NCBI GenBank assembly: GCA_035503515.1
Contig: DATJTJ010000046.1
Span: forward strand, 1 to 64,000
Reading direction: 5' to 3'
Source of the DNA: DAIDKA01 sp035503515
Lineage (GTDB): Bacteria; Pseudomonadota; Gammaproteobacteria; Steroidobacterales; Steroidobacteraceae
Length of the DNA: 64,000 bases
In this document: positions 9,823 through 19,168 of the stretch, piece after piece
How positions within the stretch are numbered: position 1 is the first letter of the stretch
Layout of the letters: every line of letters starts with the position of its first letter
Notes under the pieces: model-generated
The model's database searches: none
Told to the model about the DNA's origin: nothing
The model's input: only the letters and a program-made list of their open reading frames with translations
Program-made: the position numbers and the translations under genes

Positions 9823-10600
9823 GGAACCCGAGAAGGAGGAACTGGCGGAAGGAACCCTGATTTCCCACCTGCTGGAACTGCGCAACCGGCTGATGCGAGC
9901 CATGATCGCGGTGATCATCGTGCTCATTCCGTGCATCTACTGGCAGAACACGCTGTTCACGTTCGTCTCCAAGCCGATCCGCGAAAAGCTCCCCAAGGGG
10001 GCGACGCTGATCGCCACCGGCGTGATGTCGCCGTTCTTCACGCCCATGAAGCTGGCGATGTTCGTGTCGGTGTTCATCGCCATGCCCTACATCCTCTACC
10101 AGGTATGGGCCTTCGTGGCGCCGGGCCTGTACAAGCAGGAGAAGAAGTTCGCGATCCCGCTGCTGGTCTCCTCGGTGTTCCTGTTCTACCTCGGGGTCGG
10201 CTTCGCCTATGAGTTCGTGTTCCCGACGATTTTCGGATACTTCGCCGGCGCCACGCCCCAGGGCGTGACCTGGATGGCCGACATCACCCAGTACCTGGAT
10301 TTCGCCATGCAGATGTTCTTCGGCTTCGGCCTCGCCTTCGAAGTGCCGATCGCGGTGGTGCTGCTGGTGATCACCGGCATCGTGCCGCTGCAGAAGCTCA
10401 AGGCGAACCGCGGCTACGTGCTGGTCGGCGTGTTCGTGGTGTCGGCGATGGTCACGCCTCCCGACGCGCTCTCCCAGTGCAGCATGGCGATTCCCATGTA
10501 CCTGCTCTACGAGGGCGGACTGGTGATGGCCGCCGTCATGTACAACATGCGCAAGAAGGAAGCCGCGCGCCGGGAGAGCGACGCCAGCGGGGTATCGTGA
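9815..10600 (+). CDS. tatC: Sec-independent translocase subunit TatC
   Basis: Six-helix membrane receptor for twin-arginine signal peptides, 261 residues. Family features include SHLLELRNRLMRA at the N-terminus with the conserved Glu, PFFTPMK, YQVWAFVAPGLYKQEKKF, and the PPDALSQ motif in the last third. The last gene of tatABC; its stop overlaps the GTG start of hemD by 4 bases. A likely substrate in this window is the NmrA-like protein at 31861, which has a TRRDVLG Tat motif. Confidence 0.95.
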   Translation: MAEEPEKEELAEGTLISHLLELRNRLMRAMIAVIIVLIPCIYWQNTLFTFVSKPIREKLPKGATLIATGVMSPFFTPMKLAMFVSVFIAMPYILYQVWAFVAPGLYKQEKKFAIPLLVSSVFLFYLGVGFAYEFVFPTIFGYFAGATPQGVTWMADITQYLDFAMQMFFGFGLAFEVPIAVVLLVITGIVPLQKLKANRGYVLVGVFVVSAMVTPPDALSQCSMAIPMYLLYEGGLVMAAVMYNMRKKEAARRESDASGVS

Positions 10601-11418
10601 GCCTGGAAGGCAAGACCATCGCCGTCCCGGAGACGCGCGAGCTGGACCTGTTCGCCCAGATGCTGGAACGGCGCGGCGCGCAGGTACTGCGCTGTCCGCT
10701 CATCGCGATCCACGATGCACCCGATCCGCAGCCGGTGGTGACCTTCATCCGCCGCTTCGCCGAGGGCGCCTGCGATGACCTCATCCTGCTGACGGGCGAA
10801 GGGCTGCGGCGGCTGCTGGGTTGCCTGGAACGGCATGCGGCCGACTGCCGGGAGCCGTTCCTGGCGCAGCTGGCGAAGGTCCGCAAGATCACGCGCGGGC
10901 CCAAGCCGGCCCGGGCGCTGCGCGAACTGGGCCTGAAACCGGACATCGCCGCGGAAGTGCCCACCACCGCGGGCATCATCGCCGCCCTCGAACCGATCGC
11001 CTACAGCCTCGAGGGCCGCAGCTGCGGGGTACAGCTCTACGGCAGCGAACCCAACCTGCCCCTGACCGGGTTCCTGCAGCGCTGCGGCGCGGGGGTACTC
11101 ACCGTCGCGCCCTACGCCTACGCCGATTCGACCGAGGATGCGGCCGTCCTCGGGCTGCTGGCGCGCATCGAGAGCGGCGCCATCGATGCCATCGCCTTCA
11201 CCAGCACCCCACAGGTGCGCCGGCTGGTCGCGGTGGCCGGGGAGGCCCGGGCCTGCGCCGCCCTGCGGCGGACCCGGGTCGCGGCCGTCGGACCGGTGGT
11301 CGCCGCGGCGCTCGGTCGCTACGGCATTGCCGTGCAGGCGATGCCCGAGGACAGCTTCTTCCTCAAACCCCTGACCGGGGCCATCGAGACGGCGCTGACG
11401 GGCATGCCCCCGGCATGA
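10597..11418 (+). CDS. hemD: Uroporphyrinogen-III synthase family protein
   Basis: HemD cyclises hydroxymethylbilane to uroporphyrinogen III in heme and siroheme synthesis. The 273-residue product has the two-lobe HemD architecture: IAVPETRELDLFAQMLERRG at the N-terminus, DDLILLTGEGLRRL in the first lobe and AIAFTSTPQVRRL with VAAVGPVVAAAL in the second. The GTG at 10597 overlaps the tatC stop (GTGA) and begins the conserved N-terminus. It sits between tatC and a transporter rather than next to hemC, so it may be a second or specialised HemD-domain protein. Confidence 0.8.
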   Translation: MSLEGKTIAVPETRELDLFAQMLERRGAQVLRCPLIAIHDAPDPQPVVTFIRRFAEGACDDLILLTGEGLRRLLGCLERHAADCREPFLAQLAKVRKITRGPKPARALRELGLKPDIAAEVPTTAGIIAALEPIAYSLEGRSCGVQLYGSEPNLPLTGFLQRCGAGVLTVAPYAYADSTEDAAVLGLLARIESGAIDAIAFTSTPQVRRLVAVAGEARACAALRRTRVAAVGPVVAAALGRYGIAVQAMPEDSFFLKPLTGAIETALTGMPPA

Positions 11419-13373
11419 CGGCCCCCGCACGGCAGCTGACCCTCCCGGCGGTGGTGCTCGCGGTCGTGCTGGCGGCGGTGCTGGCCATGGCCAATGCCTA
11501 CCTGGGACTGTTCGCCGGCCTGACCATCGCCTCCGCGATCCCCTCGGCGGTGATCTCGATGGCGGTGCTGCGCGCGCTGGGCGGCGGCGGCATCCTCGAG
11601 AACAACATCGTGCAGACGGGTGGCTCGGCCGGCGGCTCGGTCACCTCCGGTGTGATCTTCACCGTCCCGGCGCTGGTGATCCTCGGCTACTGGCAGTCGT
11701 TCAGCTTCGGGTGGGTGCTGGCGATCGCGGGCCTCGGCGGCGTGCTCGGCGTGCTGTTCTCGGTGCCACTGCGCCGCTCGCTGATCATCGACCAGAAGCT
11801 CAACTTTCCAGAAGGCCGCGCCGCCGCCGAGGTGCTGCGGGCGGGCGAAAATCCCGGCGAGAACTTGCGGATCCTCGGCGGTGCGGCGCTGGGCAGCGCG
11901 CTCGCGAAACTGGCCGCGGGCAGCGGCCTGAAGCTCATTCCCGACACGGCCTACCTGTCGGGGTACGTGGGCAGGGTCGTCGCCTACGTCGGCACCAACC
12001 TCTCGGCCGCGCTGCTGGGCGTCGGCTACATCGTCGGCTTCAACATCGGCGTGGTCACGCTCGCCGGCAGCGTCATTTCCTGGAACATCGTGATCCCGGT
12101 CTACATGGAGGTGTTCCTCGACCACAACGCGCCGCTGGCGCAGGCCGTCGCGGGACAGCCAGCCGCCGATGCCGCGAGCATCCTGTGGTCACATCACATC
12201 CGCTACCTGGGCGTCGGCGCCATGGTGGTCGGCGGCATCTGGACGCTGCTGCGCCTGCGCGGGTCGCTGGCCTCGGGCATCCGCAGCGGGCTCGCGGTGG
12301 CGCGCGCCGGTGCCGGCGCCGTGATCCCGGAACAGGAACGCGACCTGCCGATGAAGTGGATCCTCGGCGGCATCGTCCTGTTCACGATCCCCCTGGGCCT
12401 GCTCTATCACGGCATCGTCGGGACACTGGCCGTGAGCGTGCCGATGACGCTCATCATGATCGTGGCGGGATTCCTGTTCTGTTCGGTGTCCGCCTACATG
12501 GCGGGCCTCGTCGGCTCCTCCAACAATCCCGTCTCCGGCATCGCGATCGCGACCATCCTGTTCGCGGCCGCCGTGCTGCTCGGACTGATGGGCCGCACCG
12601 CGGCCATCGGACCGGTGGCGACCATCATGGTCGGCGCGGTGGTGTGCTGCGCGGCCTGCATCGCCGGGGACAACCTGCAGGACCTCAAGACCGGCTACAT
12701 GATCGGCGCGACCCCGTGGAAACAGCAGGTGATGCTCGCCCTCGGCGCCGTGGTGTGCGCACTGGTCATGGCGCCGGTGCTGAACCTGCTGGCGGCGGCC
12801 TACGGCATCGGCGTACCCACGGCCGCCCATCCCAAGCCGCTGCTGGCGCCGCAGGCGACGCTGATGGCCTCGGTCGCGCGCGGCATGTTCGGCGGCTCGC
12901 TGCCCTGGAGCATGGTGATCACCGGCGGCCTGATCGGCATCGGCATCATCGTGCTCGATGAGATCCTGCGGCTGCGCGGCAGCGCCTTCCGGGTGCCGGT
13001 GCTGGCCGCGGCGGTGGGCATCTACCTGCCGATGGACGTGACCATGCCGATCTTCCTGGGCGGCGCGCTCGCCTGGTTCGCCGAACGGGCCCTGCGGCGG
13101 CGGGCACCGGACGCGGGCACCGAGGACATCGAACGCATGGCGCGCAAGGGAGTGCTGTTCGCCGCGGGGCTGATCTCAGGCGAGGCCCTCATGGGCATCA
13201 TCATCGCCATACCCATCGTGCTCGCCGCCAACCCCGACGTGCTGGCGCTGTCGAAGACCCTGCAGTTCGGCCAATGGCTGGGCGCACTGGTGCTGCTGGC
13301 ACTCGCCTGGGGGTTGTATCGCGCCACCACGGCGCCGCTGCGCGATCACCGTCGCGGCCGGCGGTTGACGTAG
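11415..13373 (+). CDS. OPT-family oligopeptide transporter
   Basis: A 652-residue integral membrane protein of the OPT superfamily, which imports peptides or metal-peptide complexes. Visible family features are the N-terminal NAYLGLFAGLTIASAIPSA, the NIVQTGGSAGGS loop, LNFPEGRAAAEVL, and CSVSAYMAGLVGSSNNPVSG in the middle, with many hydrophobic segments throughout. It overlaps hemD by 4 bases, so it may be the last gene of the tatABC-hemD transcript. Its 3' end overlaps the convergent holin-like gene by 28 bases. The substrate cannot be inferred. Confidence 0.9.
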   Translation: MTAPARQLTLPAVVLAVVLAAVLAMANAYLGLFAGLTIASAIPSAVISMAVLRALGGGGILENNIVQTGGSAGGSVTSGVIFTVPALVILGYWQSFSFGWVLAIAGLGGVLGVLFSVPLRRSLIIDQKLNFPEGRAAAEVLRAGENPGENLRILGGAALGSALAKLAAGSGLKLIPDTAYLSGYVGRVVAYVGTNLSAALLGVGYIVGFNIGVVTLAGSVISWNIVIPVYMEVFLDHNAPLAQAVAGQPAADAASILWSHHIRYLGVGAMVVGGIWTLLRLRGSLASGIRSGLAVARAGAGAVIPEQERDLPMKWILGGIVLFTIPLGLLYHGIVGTLAVSVPMTLIMIVAGFLFCSVSAYMAGLVGSSNNPVSGIAIATILFAAAVLLGLMGRTAAIGPVATIMVGAVVCCAACIAGDNLQDLKTGYMIGATPWKQQVMLALGAVVCALVMAPVLNLLAAAYGIGVPTAAHPKPLLAPQATLMASVARGMFGGSLPWSMVITGGLIGIGIIVLDEILRLRGSAFRVPVLAAAVGIYLPMDVTMPIFLGGALAWFAERALRRRAPDAGTEDIERMARKGVLFAAGLISGEALMGIIIAIPIVLAANPDVLALSKTLQFGQWLGALVLLALAWGLYRATTAPLRDHRRGRRLT

Positions 13374-13729
13374 ACCTCGAAGCCGCCGCGCGAGTTGATG
13401 AAGGAGGAGCCGATCCACCCCGTCACACTCACGATCAGGCTCGCCAGCAGCGCCGCGCGGAAATCGGCGATGTGGAATCCCCGCAGCAGCAGCGCCGTGA
13501 GGCCGAGCATGCCGGCGTTCACCACCAGCAGGAACAACCCGAGGGTGAGGATGGTGAGTGGAAACGTGAGGATCACCGCGATCGGACGCACGATCGCATT
13601 CACCACTCCCAGCACCAGTCCGGCGAGCACCAGCGTCTGCGCATCGGCGATGCGGATGCCGCTGACCCAGCGGGTCGCGATCCACAGGCCGATCACGGAC
13701 AGCGCCGCGCGGAACAGGAAGCCGACCAT
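13346..13729 (-). CDS. Phage-holin-IV/YvlD-like four-helix membrane protein
   Basis: A 127-residue protein made almost entirely of four transmembrane helices, with the pattern GLVLGVVNAIVRPI and LTFPLTILTLGLFLLVVNA that defines the YvlD/DUF360-like 'phage holin family' proteins (COG1950). Despite the name, the chromosomal members are not known lysis proteins and no phage genes lie nearby. Start and the SRPBCC stop share one base (TGATG), so the two are coupled. Confidence 0.8.
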   Translation of the reverse strand: MVGFLFRAALSVIGLWIATRWVSGIRIADAQTLVLAGLVLGVVNAIVRPIAVILTFPLTILTLGLFLLVVNAGMLGLTALLLRGFHIADFRAALLASLIVSVTGWIGSSFINSRGGFEVYVNRRPRR

Positions 13730-14172
13730 CAGGCCTGGCCTCCCGCCGTCTGTTCGGCCAGCACCTTGAGTCGCGCCACGGCCCGCTCCCAGCCCGTCCG
13801 CAGCCGCAGATAGAACGCGTCCGAGGCCGGGGAGACGGGGAACCCCGAGCCGAGCAGCCGCAGGATGGTCTTGCCGGCATGCGAGCCATCGAGGATGAAG
13901 TCATCGACGATCGCGCTGTTCGCGGGCAGTTCCTCGGAGGGCAGGTAGATGATGCGCATGCGCCGCTCGGGCACCAGCACGTCGATATGCGCCTCCAGTT
14001 CCGCCACGCGGTCCACGCTGGCGCGGAACGATCCGCCCTCGCGGGCATTGATCTGGGCATCGGGTGAACACCACTTGCGCAGGGCCTCGGTGCTGGTCAG
14101 GGTCTTCCAGACCACGGGGGCCCCGGCCACGATGTCGATGCGGTGGGCATAGCCTCGGGTGCGTCCGCTCAT
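13729..14172 (-). CDS. SRPBCC/AHSA1-family ligand-binding domain protein
   Basis: 147 residues with the START-like pattern of AHSA1 proteins: VVWKTLTSTEALRKWCSPDAQINAREGGSF at the N-terminus (described in pieces: the WKTLT segment, the WCSPD turn and the EGGSF strand) and a C-terminal helix GWERAVARLKVLAEQ. This fold holds hydrophobic ligands or acts as an Hsp90 co-activator domain; which applies here is unknown. Upstream partner of the holin-like gene. Confidence 0.75.
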   Translation of the reverse strand: MSGRTRGYAHRIDIVAGAPVVWKTLTSTEALRKWCSPDAQINAREGGSFRASVDRVAELEAHIDVLVPERRMRIIYLPSEELPANSAIVDDFILDGSHAGKTILRLLGSGFPVSPASDAFYLRLRTGWERAVARLKVLAEQTAGGQA

Positions 14173-14207
14173 GGCGCGATTGTGCCATGTTGGTACACCC
14201 CTGGCTG

Positions 14208-14864
14208 TCAGCCCCCTTTCGCCAAGCTGTCGCGTTCGCTCCACAGCGCCCACAGCAGCGGCAGCAGTGACACGGCGATGATGCCCACGGTCACCAGGCC
14301 GAAGTTGCGCTTCACCAGCGGAATGTTGCCGAACAGGTATCCGCCCCAGATGAACAGCGTCCCCCACGCGAAGCCGCCCGCCAGGTTGTAGGCCTGGAAC
14401 GTCAGGTAGCGCATGCGGCCGACGCCGGCCACGAACGGCGCGAACGTGCGCAGCAGCGGCAGGAACCGCGACAACAGGATGGTCACCGCGCCATGGTGCG
14501 CGAAGAAGGCCTCGGTGCGCCGCAGATGCTCGGGCCGCAGCAGCCGCAGGCGCCCCGAGAACGCACGCGGGCCGATCGCGCGCCCGATCGCGTAGTTGCT
14601 GGTGTTGCCGAGCACCGCCGCGACGCACACCAGCAGCCACATCAGCGGCGCATGCAGCGTGCCCGTGGCGTCGATGGCGGCGAGCGCGCCGGTGGCGAAC
14701 AGCAGCGAGTCACCGGGCAGGAACGGCGTCACCACCAGCCCGGTCTCGGCGAACACGACGACGAACACGATGCCGTAGATCCACGCGTGGTAGAGCGCGA
14801 TCACTTCGGCAAGGTGCCGGTCGAGGTGCAGGAAGGTATCGATCAGGAAATGCAGCAGAGCCAA
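14208..14864 (-). CDS. DedA-family membrane protein
   Basis: 218-residue inner-membrane protein of the DedA/VTT family, now linked to flipping of phospholipids or undecaprenyl phosphate. Key pieces are FAETGLVVTPFLPGDSLLF, with the conserved acidic residue, and the SRFLPLLRTFAPFVAG motif with its essential arginines. Complete at both ends; 14 bases downstream of the GGDEF/EAL gene on the same strand. Confidence 0.9.
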   Translation of the reverse strand: MALLHFLIDTFLHLDRHLAEVIALYHAWIYGIVFVVVFAETGLVVTPFLPGDSLLFATGALAAIDATGTLHAPLMWLLVCVAAVLGNTSNYAIGRAIGPRAFSGRLRLLRPEHLRRTEAFFAHHGAVTILLSRFLPLLRTFAPFVAGVGRMRYLTFQAYNLAGGFAWGTLFIWGGYLFGNIPLVKRNFGLVTVGIIAVSLLPLLWALWSERDSLAKGG

Positions 14865-14878
14865 TTCACGACCTTTTT

Positions 14879-17119
14879 CTAGACGGCCACCGCCGCGGCC
14901 TCGTCGCCGCCGTCCTCGGCCGTGGTCCCGCCATTGAGCTGCGGCAGGCGCCGCAGCAGCTCATCGAACGGCTCGGCCCGCCCGACGGCATAGCCCTGCG
15001 CATAGTCGACGCCGTGCGCCGCGATCCGCTCGCGGATTTCCTGAGTCTCCACGTACTCCGCGACCGTGTCCAGCGACATGGTGCGCGCGAGCTGCGCGAT
15101 CACCTGCACCATGCTGTCGGCACGCGGATCGCGGATCACGTCGCGGACGAAACTGCCGTCGATCTTCAGCATGGTGACCGGCAGCTGCCGCAGATAGGAG
15201 AGCGAGCACAGCCCGGTGCCGAAGTCGTCGAGGGCGACCTCGCAGCCCATGCGGCGCAGCCGGCGCATCACCACTTCGGCGCGCGCGAGGTTGAGGATGG
15301 TCGCGTTCTCGGTGAGTTCGAAGCAGAACACCCGCGGGTCGATGCCGCTTTTCTGCACGCAATCGAACAGGAAGTCCGGAAACTCGTCATCCCCGAGCGA
15401 CTGCCCGGAGAAATTGATCGAGAACACCACCGGCCGCTGCTGCAGCTGCCGCGCGTACGGCTTGAGCAGCGAGATCGCGTGCCGCACCACCCAGCGGTCG
15501 ATGTCCGCCATCATCTGGTAGCGCACCGCCGCCGACATGAACGTGTCCGGACCGAGCGCACCGCCCTCGCGGTCGATCATGCGCAGCAGCAGCTCGTAAT
15601 GCGGCGGCTTCTGCGCCCCGGACCTGAAGGGCGCGATGGCCTGCGCATGCAGCCGCAGCCGGTTGTGCGCGAGCGCCTCGCGCACCCGCGCCACCACGTC
15701 GATGTCCGAGAAGCGGCGGATGATGCTCTGGTCGGCCACTTGGTAGGTCGCGACCCGGTTGCGGCCCCGGTCCTTGGCCGCCTTGCAGGCGGTCTCCGCG
15801 GCGGCGAGCGAATGCGCCAGTTCCCCGCCGCGGCCGTTCTCCAGCGGCGCGACGCCGATGCTGATCGAGATGCTGATCTCCTGGCCCGGATGCAGCGCGC
15901 TGAGCATCTCGGCGCCGACGCGCAGCGATTCGGCGAAGCGGCTCGCGTCCTCGACCTCGGTCGGCAGCAGCACGGTGAAGCGGTCACCGGAGATGCGCGC
16001 CGCGAGCGCCCCGGGTGGCAGGCGGCTGCGGATCAGCTCGCCCAGCTGGCCGATGACGGTGTCGCCGACGTGCATGCCGTGGTTGTCGTTGATGACGTGC
16101 AGCCGGTCGCAGTTCACGTACAGCGCGCTCCACGGCGTGCTGGTGATGGTGCGTTCGGCCACGATCGAGCGCACGCGCTGTTCGAAGGCCGTGCGCGTGT
16201 ACAGGCCGCTCAGCGCATCGTAGTGGCTGGCGACGACCACCGCCGCGCGGCGCGCCAGGATCTCGGCCACCCGGCCATCGCGCTGGCGGAACTCGCGCAG
16301 CTGCGGGGCCCGCAACAGGGCGAGCACGCCCATGCCGCGGCCGCCGCCGCTGCGCACCGGGCAGATCAGCGCCCGGCATTGCACCACCGCGGCCAGCGGT
16401 CCGGTCTGCAGGTCGTTGAGGATCACCGGGTGGGCGTTGGTCGTTGCGATCTGCAGCAGGTGCCGGTGGGCGCGGGCGATGAGCTGTCCGTCGCTCTTCG
16501 ACTCCGTGGCGCCGCGCACCAGCGCGATGCCCTTTTCCGGGACGATCAGCGCGGCCACCGTGCACTGCAGGTGACTCACGATCCGCTGCAGCAGCGCCTT
16601 CAGCTCATCCGACCCATCCGGGGCCATGTTGGCATCGGTGGCATCCGCCAGCAGCAGGTCGAGGTCGTCGTCGAGTTCGTCGAGCGAATCGCGCAGGTCG
16701 CCGATCACGCGGCTGGAGAGCAGGTCGCGCCGCAGGCACTCGAGCGCCGGCCGCAGCAGCGAATGGGCGAAGGTGAAGCCGCGCGGTTCGGTGTCGTTCG
16801 GCGCATAGCGGGTCAGCACGGCGACGACGGCGAGCAGCGTGCCGTCGTCGTGGCGCATCCAGAAGAGGTACGCGGGCTGCTCGCCCAGCATTTCCAGCGT
16901 GCCCTCGCCGGCGGTGGCGTCCCGCGCCACGGGCAGCATGGCTTCGACCCGGCCGATGAGATCGGGTCCGATGGTCGCCTCGTTCGACCAGCGCATGCGC
17001 CCGGCCGAGTTGAAGACGGCGATGGTCGCGGCGCGCGGCATCATGGCGCGGAACAGCTGGGCAAAAGGCTCCAGCGAATCCCAGGCTTGCTCGACGTCCT
17101 TCGGCGCAGGGTCGGTCAT
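14879..17119 (-). CDS. GAF-GGDEF-EAL protein with decayed GGDEF motif
   Basis: 746-residue cyclic-di-GMP protein. The N-terminal half (to about residue 330) holds sensor regions, the second GAF-like (ALICPVRSGGGRGMGVLALLR). A GGDEF domain follows (YDALSGLYTRTAFEQRV), but its signature reads SGDRF, so diguanylate cyclase activity is unlikely. The EAL domain keeps YELLLRM, NFSGQ, ELTEN, DDFGTG, KIDGSF and the QGYAVG end, so phosphodiesterase activity is plausible with the GGDEF domain as a regulatory site. No transmembrane segment is obvious. Start at 17119 (MTDPAP), with 17131 as an alternative. Confidence 0.88.
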   Translation of the reverse strand: MTDPAPKDVEQAWDSLEPFAQLFRAMMPRAATIAVFNSAGRMRWSNEATIGPDLIGRVEAMLPVARDATAGEGTLEMLGEQPAYLFWMRHDDGTLLAVVAVLTRYAPNDTEPRGFTFAHSLLRPALECLRRDLLSSRVIGDLRDSLDELDDDLDLLLADATDANMAPDGSDELKALLQRIVSHLQCTVAALIVPEKGIALVRGATESKSDGQLIARAHRHLLQIATTNAHPVILNDLQTGPLAAVVQCRALICPVRSGGGRGMGVLALLRAPQLREFRQRDGRVAEILARRAAVVVASHYDALSGLYTRTAFEQRVRSIVAERTITSTPWSALYVNCDRLHVINDNHGMHVGDTVIGQLGELIRSRLPPGALAARISGDRFTVLLPTEVEDASRFAESLRVGAEMLSALHPGQEISISISIGVAPLENGRGGELAHSLAAAETACKAAKDRGRNRVATYQVADQSIIRRFSDIDVVARVREALAHNRLRLHAQAIAPFRSGAQKPPHYELLLRMIDREGGALGPDTFMSAAVRYQMMADIDRWVVRHAISLLKPYARQLQQRPVVFSINFSGQSLGDDEFPDFLFDCVQKSGIDPRVFCFELTENATILNLARAEVVMRRLRRMGCEVALDDFGTGLCSLSYLRQLPVTMLKIDGSFVRDVIRDPRADSMVQVIAQLARTMSLDTVAEYVETQEIRERIAAHGVDYAQGYAVGRAEPFDELLRRLPQLNGGTTAEDGGDEAAAVAV

Positions 17120-17246
17120 ACCGTCAAACATCCCAGATGCGGCGGTCCCGAAACATTGTTGCAGTTGGCGAAATGCGCAAAGTTCATGTTGCGGTCCGTG
17201 CCCGATTGCGGTGCACCGCAGAGCCGTAATGCTGCACTGCAATAAA

Positions 17247-18422
17247 TCAGTTCGTCAGCGGCGCGGCCTGGCGGAACCAAGGCCCGGGATCGACGGGCCT
17301 GCTGCCCTTGCGGATCTCGAAATACAGCTGCGGACGGCTGCTGCCGCCGCTGTCGCCGCTGGCCGCGATCACCTCGCCGGCCGACACGGTATCGCCCACC
17401 GCCTTGTACAGCCGGTCGTTGTGGCCGTACAGGCTCAGGTACCCATCGCCGTGGTCGATGATGGTGAGCAGCCCGAGACCGGGCAGCCAGTCGGCGTAGA
17501 TGACCCGTCCCCTGTAGACGGCGCGCACGTCGGCGCCGCGCTGGGTGTCGATGAGCATCCCTTCCCACTTGAGGCCCCCGGCCCGCACCTGCCCGAAGCG
17601 CGCCGCGAGGTGGCCGCCGACGGGCCACGCGAGATGTCCGCGCAGGCCACCGAAGGCGCCGCTGGAATCGCCGGGGAAGGGCTGCAGCGCCCGGTCCAGG
17701 TCGCGCAGCAGGGCGGTCAGCGCGGTCTGCTGGGCCTGCAGGCGCTTGAGGGCCTCGGCGCTGTTGCGCGAGTCGGCCTTGATGGCCACCAGCGCCGCGT
17801 CGCGCTGCGCCCGCGCACCTTCCAGCTGCGCCAGTTCATCGGTGCTGGCGCTCTGCAGGGCATCGAGGCGCTGCTCGTCGGCGGCCAGCTGCGCATCCAG
17901 CGCCGCGAGCCTGCCCAGGTCGGCATCGATCGCCGCAATGACGCCGGCGCGCGCGCGACCGAAGTAGCTGTAGTAGGCGAACATCCGCCCGGTGCGCACC
18001 GGATCCTGCGGGTTGAGCAGCAGCTTCAGGGGTTCCTCGCGGCCGATCATGTAGGCGGCGCGCAGCTGCTGCGCAAGTCCGGCGCGCATCGCGGCCACGT
18101 CCGCCTGGCGGCGCCGCTGCTCGGTGGCGAGGGCGGCCCGGTCCGCGCTGCGCTGGGCGCGCTCGCGCCGCAGGTCCGCAAGCCGGGCGCGCGCGGCGGT
18201 GACCGAAACCTCCGCGGCCTGCAGCGCCTGGGCGGCGCGGTCCGACTCGACGGCATCGCGGCTGACCTTGTCGCGGATGGCGCTGATCTGGCCCTTCAGG
18301 GCCTGCAGCTGCGCCTGGGTCCGGGCCTGGCGGTCCCCCGCTGCCGGCAGCGCCGCCAGCGGCACCAGCAGGCAGACGGCGGCCAGGACCCCCTTATGCA
18401 CAATCCGACGCGATTCACCCAT
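17247..18422 (-). CDS. envC: EnvC-like murein hydrolase activator (degenerate LytM domain)
   Basis: 391 residues: a signal peptide (cleavage near ALPAAGD), a long coiled coil over about residues 30-250 rich in Ala/Arg/Gln, and a C-terminal M23/LytM domain. The domain lacks the catalytic zinc ligands: the first-His position reads GGLKWEGMLID and the HxH strand reads LYFEIR, while SLYGHN remains. This is the pattern of EnvC, a non-catalytic activator of division amidases, so a direct peptidase role is unlikely. It acts in the periplasm at the septum by analogy. Divergent from the rhodanese gene. Confidence 0.85.
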   Translation of the reverse strand: MGESRRIVHKGVLAAVCLLVPLAALPAAGDRQARTQAQLQALKGQISAIRDKVSRDAVESDRAAQALQAAEVSVTAARARLADLRRERAQRSADRAALATEQRRRQADVAAMRAGLAQQLRAAYMIGREEPLKLLLNPQDPVRTGRMFAYYSYFGRARAGVIAAIDADLGRLAALDAQLAADEQRLDALQSASTDELAQLEGARAQRDAALVAIKADSRNSAEALKRLQAQQTALTALLRDLDRALQPFPGDSSGAFGGLRGHLAWPVGGHLAARFGQVRAGGLKWEGMLIDTQRGADVRAVYRGRVIYADWLPGLGLLTIIDHGDGYLSLYGHNDRLYKAVGDTVSAGEVIAASGDSGGSSRPQLYFEIRKGSRPVDPGPWFRQAAPLTN

Positions 18423-18475
18423 GCCCGGTATACTACGCGCCCTTTTTTGCAGGTGTGCCAGGCGGGACGAGCCGG

Positions 18476-18898
18476 ATGGACAGGCTGATCGAATACGTCG
18501 GACATCATCCGGTGATGGCCGCCGCCGCGGTGATCGCGGCGCTGGTGGTGTTCGCCTACGAGACCTACCTGCGCCGGCAGGGCATCAGCGCGATTTCCCC
18601 GCAGGAACTGATACGGCTCATGAACCAGGGCGCCCTGGTCCTCGACCTGCGCAGCCTCGATGAATTCGCCGCCGGCCATATCAGCGGTGCCCGCCAGCTG
18701 CCGCCGGACCAGGTGCCGCGGGCCGGCGAGACGCTGAAGAAGCATCGCGAAAAGCCCGTCGTGGTCTATGGCAAGGACGAGATCGCAGGCCCGGTGGTGG
18801 TGCGCAATCTCGCCGCCCAGGGATTCACCAAGGCCTTCTGCCTGCGCGGCGGCCTTGCGACCTGGCAGGCCGAGAACCTGCCGCTGGCCAAGGGCTGA
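18476..18898 (+). CDS. Membrane-anchored rhodanese-like protein (YibN type) without the active Cys
   Basis: 140 residues: an N-terminal transmembrane helix (YVGHHPVMAAAAVIAALVV) followed by a rhodanese fold with the conserved LVLDLRSLDEFAAGHISGA. The loop that normally carries the sulfur-accepting Cys reads VVVYGKDEIAG, with no Cys, so sulfurtransferase activity is unlikely. The order rhodanese-grxC-secB-gpsA matches that of yibN-grxC-secB-gpsA in enterobacteria, which supports the orthology. Start at 18476 places the helix at the N-terminus. Confidence 0.88.
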   Translation: MDRLIEYVGHHPVMAAAAVIAALVVFAYETYLRRQGISAISPQELIRLMNQGALVLDLRSLDEFAAGHISGARQLPPDQVPRAGETLKKHREKPVVVYGKDEIAGPVVVRNLAAQGFTKAFCLRGGLATWQAENLPLAKG

Positions 18899-18904
18899 GA
18901 GCTC

Positions 18905-19168
18905 ATGGCGCAGGTCAAGGTCTATGCCACCCGCTGGTGCCCCTACTGCTCGCGGGCCCTGCAGCTGCTGCAGTCCAAGGGTGTCGCGGTCGAGCAGATC
19001 GACATCGAGGCCCGCCCGGGCGCCCGCGAGGAAATGATGGCCCGCAGCGGCCGGCGCACGGTCCCGCAGATTTTCATCAACCAGTCCCACATCGGCGGCT
19101 GCGATGACCTGATCGCACTCGACGCCCGCGGCGGCCTGGATCCGCTTTTACAGGAGACGAATGAATGA
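18905..19168 (+). CDS. grxC: Glutaredoxin 3
   Basis: 87-residue glutathione-dependent thiol oxidoreductase with the CPYC redox motif (residues 12-15), the cis-proline TVP and the GGCDDL glutathione-binding segment. Length and sequence fit GrxC. It lies 6 bases after the rhodanese gene and overlaps secB by 4 bases (ATGA). Confidence 0.95.
   Translation: MAQVKVYATRWCPYCSRALQLLQSKGVAVEQIDIEARPGAREEMMARSGRRTVPQIFINQSHIGGCDDLIALDARGGLDPLLQETNE

Noticed and set aside
13346..13729. A prophage remnant at the holin-like gene
   Set aside because: YvlD-type proteins are chromosomal and no other phage gene is near.
18429..18434. TATACT as a promoter -10 for the rhodanese gene
   Set aside because: No matching -35 hexamer at 16-18 bases; the hexamer alone is too common.
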